From contig NZ_CP059733.1 in assembly GCF_000948985.2 (NCBI RefSeq), positions 4,216,001-4,280,000 of the forward strand: a stretch of 64,000 bases of DNA, given 5' to 3'. Shown here in pieces: positions 58,973 through 64,000 of this stretch (positions within the stretch are counted from its first letter, which is position 1; each line of letters begins with the position of its first letter). Origin of the DNA: Thalassomonas viridans (lineage in GTDB: Bacteria; Pseudomonadota; Gammaproteobacteria; Enterobacterales; Alteromonadaceae). Below the pieces are notes generated by a model. That model had not been told where the DNA came from, made no database searches, and saw nothing but the letters and a program-made list of their open reading frames with translations. A program made the position numbers and the translations under genes.

Positions 58973-60241
58973 TTACATATCTTTGCAGTTTTGGCCGTCA
59001 CACAGGAATACCCCTTGCAGCGGTGTGCCGCCGGTTTCCAGGGTGCGGCTAACTTCCAGGGTATTTAAGTCAAGCTCGTAGAAAATGCCGTTATCTGTGG
59101 CAAAGGCATAAAAATAGTTCATGTCCGGCGAAACCAAACTGGTATGAGACTGCAAAATAGTACCGTTTTGCTGGGGACCGCTCACGGTTACGTTTTTAAT
59201 CAGACTATGGGTTGCGGTGTCGATAACCGAGACAAAGGTATCTTTGTGGTTGGTGATAATCGCCAGGTTTCGTTCCGGAGCAAAGGTGGTGTGCCCCGCC
59301 CCCTGGCCGACTTCGACCGATTTCACTATGGTCATGGTTTCGGTGTTTAGCACATAAAGTTTGCCTTCGGTCGAGCCTATGTACATGTGGATGCCGTCCG
59401 GGTGCATATCGGCGTGATGGCCGCCCATCTCTTCAACCGAGTCAAGCGCCAACGGCGTTTGTGCCACTTGGGTTAATACCCCTCTTCTCATTTTGTATTT
59501 GATCACCAGCGGCGCATAGTTGTTTTGCGCCGAACCTTCCGCCAGGGCGAAAAAGGTGCGTTTTCTGTCCCCCTGCACCAGATGGTGCACTGCGGTAGGC
59601 GTAGCAACCGAGCTTAGCTCTGTTACCTTATATTCGCCGTTGCGTTTTAAACGTACTTTGTAAACATAGATAACACGGTTCGGGCGGTCAATCAGGGCGA
59701 ACTTGTTTTTAGAGAACCAGAACGGGTGGCCGGTGGCGTTACTTCCGCCGTAGTCGCCGTTAGCATCATAAACAAGGTCTTCTCCCACCGAGGCCGCTAC
59801 GGTATCGTTATCTATGTCTATCAAGCTCGCCATTGGCTTGTCGACGCCGGTCACCAACTGCAGACGCATTTGCGCGTTATAGGCTTCTGCCGAGCGCGGC
59901 TGGTGCGGTAATTCCACTAAACCGATTTGTTCAAAGGTTTGCGAGTCGATCACGTCCATGGAATTGCTGCCGCGGGTTATCGCATAAACCTTGTCCAGAT
60001 CCCCGGCCTTATCCACCGGGTAAGGATCTGCACCATAGGTGGCATTGGCGCTTTTCAGGGCCATGTTATTAACGTCAACCACTACCAGGCGGTCTTCAAG
60101 CTTGTCGCCGTAATAGGCAACAATTTCAAAGTCGCTCTCATCCTGGGCTGTCTCTGTTGCGCCAACACCCGACGCTGCTCCGGCCATAGACAAAGCGGCG
60201 GCCATTAACAGCGAATTAAGGTATTTACGTTTATTTTTCAT
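58973..60241 (-). CDS. Exported YncE-like beta-propeller protein
   Basis: This protein of about 422 residues starts at ATG 60241 (AAGGAA site 6 bases upstream) and has a signal peptide (SLLMAAALSMAGAASGVGA). The mature part has repeated propeller blades of the YncE/cytochrome d1-type kind, such as VYAITRGSNSMDVIDSQTFE, YVLNTETMTIVKSVEVGQG and VSVIDTATHSLIKNVTV. His residues cluster on one face (GGHHADMHPDGIHMY, GAGHTTF, TNHKD, QSHTS), so metal or haem binding is possible. The last residues are CDGQNCKDM. It lies upstream of the Crp/Fnr gene on the same strand, which may regulate it. Confidence 0.75.
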   Translation of the reverse strand: MKNKRKYLNSLLMAAALSMAGAASGVGATETAQDESDFEIVAYYGDKLEDRLVVVDVNNMALKSANATYGADPYPVDKAGDLDKVYAITRGSNSMDVIDSQTFEQIGLVELPHQPRSAEAYNAQMRLQLVTGVDKPMASLIDIDNDTVAASVGEDLVYDANGDYGGSNATGHPFWFSKNKFALIDRPNRVIYVYKVRLKRNGEYKVTELSSVATPTAVHHLVQGDRKRTFFALAEGSAQNNYAPLVIKYKMRRGVLTQVAQTPLALDSVEEMGGHHADMHPDGIHMYIGSTEGKLYVLNTETMTIVKSVEVGQGAGHTTFAPERNLAIITNHKDTFVSVIDTATHSLIKNVTVSGPQQNGTILQSHTSLVSPDMNYFYAFATDNGIFYELDLNTLEVSRTLETGGTPLQGVFLCDGQNCKDM

Positions 60242-60342
60242 GAATGTTTCCTTGTATACATACTTCAAATTAGGGGTAAAAATTGCTGGTACAAGCGATT
60301 TATTAACCGCAGTTAACCTTGTGCACCCGAAAGCAAGCGATG

Positions 60343-60519
60343 TTATCGCTTCTGTCCTGTCCCCGCCAAAGGCGAGCCAGGGTGATTCAGGTTCAGTTTG
60401 ACAAAATTATTGATGGCTTCTGAAACCAGAAATGCCGTTGGATTGTGTTGGGCCCGGGCCAGTTTTTCCAGTTGCGGATCAAGCTCAGACTTAGGTTGGG
60501 TAGTCAAATTGCCAGACAC
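60343..60519 (-). CDS. Short ribbon-helix-helix-like protein (orphan antitoxin candidate)
   Basis: This 58-residue protein starts at GTG 60519 (GGAG site 8 bases upstream) and reads SGNLTTQPKSELDPQLEKLA, then RAQHNPTAFLVSEAINNFVK. That is the strand-helix-helix pattern of CopG/ParD-type repressors. The C-terminus is only 16 residues long and polar (NHPGSPLAGTGQKR), so the usual toxin-binding tail is short. No ParE/RelE-like gene overlaps or follows. It could be a relic of a toxin-antitoxin pair or an independent small regulator. An upstream start at 60603 would add an unrelated, Cys-rich segment. Confidence 0.55.
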   Translation of the reverse strand: MSGNLTTQPKSELDPQLEKLARAQHNPTAFLVSEAINNFVKLNLNHPGSPLAGTGQKR

Positions 60520-60803
60520 AAAATTATCTCCATATAAATTGTTGTTCAGCTTAAAGATGGCTAAAGCCGCGCATAATATGCAGAAGCTACAGCCAAAGCG
60601 CAAGTGATAATGAGAACTATTTATAAATTAGTTATTTACCCTGCCAGTTTACCGTTATTGATAAAGAACTTCTGTGACTAAGTCACATAAAGAAAGCACG
60701 TTAATGTATGCCCGGAAAAGGCTTGCCTATGACTTTTTGCGCTGCAAACAAGCCTCTGATCCAGTTCGGCTGAAAGCCCGGGCATGAGGTACAAAACAGA
60801 GAT

Positions 60804-60906
60804 ATCGTCATTCTTTCACATCCATGTGATCATGACATACCATTCGTCCTGAATTATCGTCATTCTTTCACATCCATGTGATCATGACATACCATTCGTC
60901 CTGAAT
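60804..60906. repeat. Two tandem copies of the 51-bp repeat after the bkd operon
   Basis: Units start at 60804 and 60856 (52 bp apart, one extra T) and are almost identical to units at 35067-35219. The right edge touches the terminator of the E2 gene, as in the other two arrays. Confidence 0.9.
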
Positions 60907-60908
60907 AT

Positions 60909-60932
60909 AAAAAACCCGCCGAAGCGGGTTTT
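60909..60932 (-). terminator. Terminator of the bkd operon
   Basis: AAAACCCGC-cgaa-GCGGGTTTT forms a 9-bp stem, 21 bp after the E2 stop. Leftwards it is followed by TTTTATATTC. Confidence 0.8.
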
Positions 60933-60953
60933 ACAAATAGTGCCGGTAAGCGT

Positions 60954-62537
60954 TTAGCTCATATGCACCAGCATATTGGTTGGCTCTTCCAGGAACGACT
61001 TCCACAGGTTATTGAAACGGGCAATGGTGCCGCCGTCGATAACTCTGTGATCGCCCGACCAGCTCACCTGCATAATGGCGCGGGCTTCCACTTCACCTTT
61101 CTCGTTAAAGCGCGGCAGGTTCTGTACCTTGCCTAAAGCAACAATTGCCGCTTCCGGTTTATTGATAATAGGTGTGGCAACCGTACCGCCGATAGCGCCG
61201 ATGTTAGAGATGGTAATGGTACCGCCTTTGAGATCGTCGCTGGCTACGCGGCCGTCACGGGCGTCTGTCGTTAACCGGCTGATGTCTTTAGCCAGGTCTA
61301 AAATAGACTTGCTTTGTACCTGCTTAACGTTAGGCACCAGCAGACCCACTTTCGAGTCAACCGCCATACCGATATTGTGATCGCTAAAGTAGCTGATCTC
61401 GGTGCAGTCGGCGTTTACCTGGGAGTTGATCACCGGGAACTCTTTTAATGCCAATGACATTGCCTTCATAAAGAACGGCATCATGGTCAATTTAATATCC
61501 TGCTTGGCGTACACTTCTTTGAGTTCACCGCGCAGCTTGATTAAATTGGTCATATCGATTTCTTCACAATAGGTAAAGTGAGGAATGGTCGATACCGACT
61601 CTGTCATTGCCTTGGCCATCGCCGCCTTGATACCGCGGATAGGCTCAACTTTTACGCTGCCTTCTGCCGCTGCCGGGCTGACTGCCGCCGTAGTGGTTGC
61701 AGCAGGCGCCTGAGCCGCACCGCCTTCTTTAAAGGCAATAACGTCTTCTTTATAAACCCGGCCTTTTTTACCGCTGCCGGGAATTTCATGAATATTAACG
61801 TTAAGCTCGCGGGCAATGCGTCTTACCGCCGGACTGGCAAGGGCTTTGCCGCCGGTTTTCTTCTTCACGCCGCCTTTGGCCGCAGGGGCAACCGGCGCTT
61901 CAACAGGAGCCTGTGCCACGGCTGGGGCCGGAGCAACAGCCGGCGCAGCGGCAGGTTTAGCAGCGCCGCCTGCCACCTCAATGGCAAACAGGGGCGAATG
62001 TACTTTGGCAATATCGCCTTTGCTGTAATAAAGCTTAACCACTTTACCGGCGTGCATGGCCGGGATCTGTACCAGGGCCTTGTCGGTCATTACGTCGGCA
62101 ACCGGCTGATCTTCTTCGATCACATCGCCTTCTGCCACCAGCCATTCCACCAGTTCGCACTCAACGATACCTTCGCCGATATCCGGCAGAATAAAATCTT
62201 CAACATTGCCGCCGCCATTTGTGGCTGCCTCGGCCGCCGGAGCGGCTTCCTGTGCAGGTTCAGGCGTGCTTGGCGCAGGTGCAGCAGCTTCCGCACCGTC
62301 TTGCGGCGTCATGGCGAACAAAGGCGCATGCACTTTGGCTATGTCCCCTTTGCTGTAATAAAGCTTGTCAACTTTACCGGCGTGCATGGCCGGGATCTGC
62401 ACCAGGGCCTTATCTGTCATTACATCAGCGACCGGCTGATCTTCTTCGATAATATCCCCTTCGTTTACCAGCCATTCAACCAGTTCACATTCAACAATAC
62501 CTTCGCCGATATCGGGTAATATAAAATCAATGCTCAT
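60954..62537 (-). CDS. bkdB: Branched-chain 2-oxoacid dehydrogenase E2 (dihydrolipoyl acyltransferase)
   Basis: This 527-residue E2 core enzyme passes acyl groups from E1 to CoA. Two lipoyl domains (about 1-78 and 112-190) are nearly identical to each other; each has the lipoyl Lys in VMTDKALVQIPAMH, the DKA form typical of the branched-chain/acetoin type. Ala/Pro-rich linkers follow. The E1/E3-binding domain (about 232-270, ASPAVRRIARELNVNIHEIP) and the catalytic domain with SWSGDHRVIDGGT complete it. It is the third gene of an E1alpha-E1beta-E2 operon (10-bp gap) and is followed by a terminator. Confidence 0.92.
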   Translation of the reverse strand: MSIDFILPDIGEGIVECELVEWLVNEGDIIEEDQPVADVMTDKALVQIPAMHAGKVDKLYYSKGDIAKVHAPLFAMTPQDGAEAAAPAPSTPEPAQEAAPAAEAATNGGGNVEDFILPDIGEGIVECELVEWLVAEGDVIEEDQPVADVMTDKALVQIPAMHAGKVVKLYYSKGDIAKVHSPLFAIEVAGGAAKPAAAPAVAPAPAVAQAPVEAPVAPAAKGGVKKKTGGKALASPAVRRIARELNVNIHEIPGSGKKGRVYKEDVIAFKEGGAAQAPAATTTAAVSPAAAEGSVKVEPIRGIKAAMAKAMTESVSTIPHFTYCEEIDMTNLIKLRGELKEVYAKQDIKLTMMPFFMKAMSLALKEFPVINSQVNADCTEISYFSDHNIGMAVDSKVGLLVPNVKQVQSKSILDLAKDISRLTTDARDGRVASDDLKGGTITISNIGAIGGTVATPIINKPEAAIVALGKVQNLPRFNEKGEVEARAIMQVSWSGDHRVIDGGTIARFNNLWKSFLEEPTNMLVHMS

Positions 62538-62547
62538 GCTGATAATC

Positions 62548-63525
62548 CTAGTAATTGATGCTGCGTTTGATCGCTTCGTATACTTTTAAGTGATCCGGAA
62601 TATATTCCTTTTCCTGTGCCAGCGGATACGGGGTATCCAGGCCACAGACACGTTCAATAGGCGATTCTAAATGTAAGAAACATTCCTGCTGAATGGTAGC
62701 GGCAATTTCACCGGCAAAACCACTGGTCACCGGGGCTTCATGGCTGATCACCAAACGGCCGGTTTTCATCACGGAGTTGGCAACGGTTTCCACGTCCCAC
62801 GGTAAAATAGAGCGCAGGTCGATAACTTCACAGGAAATACCGTCGGCAGAGGCCATTTCCGCCGCTTTTTCCATGATTTCCATTTGTGCGCCCCAGGCAA
62901 GCAAGGTGATATCGTCACCTGTACTTACCACGTCAGCCTTGCCTAACGGCAGCTGGTAATCTTCTTCCGGCACTTCACCGGTAGAGGCGCGGTATAAACG
63001 CTTGGGTTCGAAGAAAATCACCGGGTTGTCGTCACGGATTGACGCCAGCAGCAAACCTTTGGCCTGGTACGGGTTGCGCGGCACCACAACTTTCAGGCCC
63101 GGCGTATGGGTGAAATACGCTTCAGGCGACTGGCTGTGGTATAAACCGCCGGCAATACCGCCGCCGTACGGGCTGCGGATAGTCAGGTTACCGACATTAA
63201 ATTCGTTACCGCTGCGGTAACGGAACTTGGCGGACTCGTTCACGATCTGGTCGAAGGCCGGGAAAATATAATCGGCAAACTGGATTTCGGCAATCGGCAC
63301 ACTGCCCTGGGCCGCCAGGCCGTTGGCAAAACCGATAATGCCCTGCTCGGTCAGCGGGGTGTTGAAACAGCGTTCTTTACCGTATTTGTCCTGCAGGCCG
63401 CTGGTAGCACGGAATACGCCGCCAAAATGTCCGACGTCTTCACCAAAACATAGGGCGCGGTCGTTATCTGCCATTGCAATATCAAGCGCGTTATTAATTG
63501 CTTGTAATAAATTCATTTGCGCCAT
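62548..63525 (-). CDS. bkdA2: Branched-chain 2-oxoacid dehydrogenase E1 beta subunit
   Basis: This 325-residue transketolase-like subunit pairs with E1 alpha to decarboxylate branched-chain 2-oxoacids. It has the beta-subunit pattern: [60 protein letters not shown], and the late [20 protein letters not shown] with a catalytic-His region [14 protein letters not shown]. It is 2 bp downstream of E1 alpha and 10 bp upstream of E2. GGGAG precedes the ATG. Confidence 0.95.
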   Translation of the reverse strand: MAQMNLLQAINNALDIAMADNDRALCFGEDVGHFGGVFRATSGLQDKYGKERCFNTPLTEQGIIGFANGLAAQGSVPIAEIQFADYIFPAFDQIVNESAKFRYRSGNEFNVGNLTIRSPYGGGIAGGLYHSQSPEAYFTHTPGLKVVVPRNPYQAKGLLLASIRDDNPVIFFEPKRLYRASTGEVPEEDYQLPLGKADVVSTGDDITLLAWGAQMEIMEKAAEMASADGISCEVIDLRSILPWDVETVANSVMKTGRLVISHEAPVTSGFAGEIAATIQQECFLHLESPIERVCGLDTPYPLAQEKEYIPDHLKVYEAIKRSINY

Positions 63526-63527
63526 AA

Positions 63528-64000
63528 TTATAATCTCCCTGAAGTGACAGGATAAGCATCCGGATATTTCTTGATGTGCTCAGCCAGCGCATCCAGCTGA
63601 TCTTGCAGATGTTTGGGCGGAACATCGTAAACATCGTTAACCATTTCTTGTAATTCAGGCTTGTCGATTTTCTCAGCCACTTTTACCGCCGCCAGTACTT
63701 CGTCGCGTAAACCTTCAAACAGTTCGCTTTCCTGGGCTTCATCCCACCAGTTTTGCGCCAGCATCCAGTTTTTCATGCGTAAAATCGGATCATGTGCCTG
63801 CCATTTGGCTTCTTCTTCACGGGTACGGTAACCGGACGGGTCATCCGACGTTGAGTGAGCGCCCAAACGGTAAGACATGGCTTCAATCATCACAGGCGCG
63901 CTTTCTTTTAATGCGTATTCGCGGGCCAGCTGCACCGCTTTCATTACCGCCAGGATATCGTTACCGTCGATACGTATGGTTTTAACGCCGTAACCGACAC
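63528..64000 (-). CDS. bkdA1: Branched-chain 2-oxoacid dehydrogenase E1 alpha subunit, C-terminal part
   Basis: This frame is open to the right edge of the window, so only the C-terminal 156 or so residues are seen. [40 protein letters not shown] and [20 protein letters not shown] match the thiamine-diphosphate- and substrate-loop region of E1 alpha, including the phosphorylation-loop-type HSTSDDPS. It is the first gene of the bkd operon visible here. An ATG at 63944 is internal. Confidence 0.93.
   Translation of the reverse strand, partial: VGYGVKTIRIDGNDILAVMKAVQLAREYALKESAPVMIEAMSYRLGAHSTSDDPSGYRTREEEAKWQAHDPILRMKNWMLAQNWWDEAQESELFEGLRDEVLAAVKVAEKIDKPELQEMVNDVYDVPPKHLQDQLDALAEHIKKYPDAYPVTSGRL

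Noticed and set aside
61578..62519. Plus-strand frame of 313 codons across the E2 gene
   Set aside because: It contains two near-identical blocks only because the E2 gene has two near-identical lipoyl domains on the other strand.
1..64000. tRNA, rRNA and prophage genes
   Set aside because: No cloverleaf with CCA end, no ribosomal RNA segment and no phage structural genes were seen on either strand.

Overview
The window looks like chromosomal DNA of a marine gammaproteobacterium related to Colwelliaceae (Thalassomonas/Thalassotalea-like). This is inferred from its gene content: several methyl-accepting chemotaxis proteins, PEP-CTERM proteins, a rhombosortase, secreted hydrolases, a type I-F CRISPR array, minCDE and a branched-chain 2-oxoacid dehydrogenase operon. 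No rRNA or tRNA gene was recognised, and the species is not proven.

Layout. 1-6.1 kb: the end of a TPR protein, an exported molybdenum hydroxylase pair (IorAB-like), a GNAT acetyltransferase, a GH18 protein and a thioesterase. 6.2-10.1 kb: an accessory block read leftwards, with a class 3 lipase-type probable antibacterial effector, two tandem ankyrin lipoproteins (probable immunity) and copy 1 of an unrecognised two-gene small-protein cassette. 10.4-25.3 kb: alpha-amylase, RDD protein, VWA/MoxR pair, cysK, two chemoreceptors, gamma-glutamyltransferase, DTW protein, rhombosortase, DUF4136 protein and a ToxR-like regulator. 25.4-34.9 kb: a candidate sRNA, a dockerin-bearing metalloprotease next to a cohesin-like PEP-CTERM protein, an Old Yellow Enzyme/TetR divergon with three operators, a four-repeat exported protein, UspE-like, SYLF, a solute-binding protein and peptide deformylase. 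35.2-46 kb: S9 peptidase, VOC protein, a protein kinase, a candidate sRNA, a yeast-type cytosine deaminase, minCDE, pentapeptide-repeat, DUF2892 and GEVED proteins. 46.2-58.1 kb: a second accessory region with an unknown/ankyrin pair, cassette copy 2 (its 3' end hit by an ISAs1-family element with a perfect 10-bp target duplication), a solitary CRISPR-like repeat with leader-like flank, a HEAT-like/metallopeptidase-like/MauG/chemoreceptor cluster, cassette copy 3, a PEP-CTERM protein and a 13-repeat type I-F CRISPR array without cas genes. 58.1-64 kb: a Crp/Fnr regulator, a YncE-like propeller, an orphan RHH protein and the bkd operon, which runs off the right edge.

The most unusual signal is the cassette present three times (6.2-6.9 kb minus, 47.5-49.4 kb plus, 54.5-55.2 kb plus). 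Each copy encodes a 47-66-residue peptide with a nearly invariant start (MA(K/N)xNDMPE(L/F)HSVK) and a divergent tail. The peptide stop overlaps by 8 nt the ATG of a second small protein with an FLCxAFAxV core. All three leaders share two hairpins with compensatory changes, one of which holds the ribosome-binding site. Copies 1 and 3 also share an 18-bp dyad and promoter-like block at identical spacing. Copies 1 and 2 each lie about 350 bp downstream of an ankyrin-repeat gene on the same strand. I do not recognise the family and assign no function.

Other structural signals are a 51-bp repeat family found at three places, always just beyond the terminator of a minus-strand operon, and a duplication of the CRISPR leader about 8.4 kb from the array.
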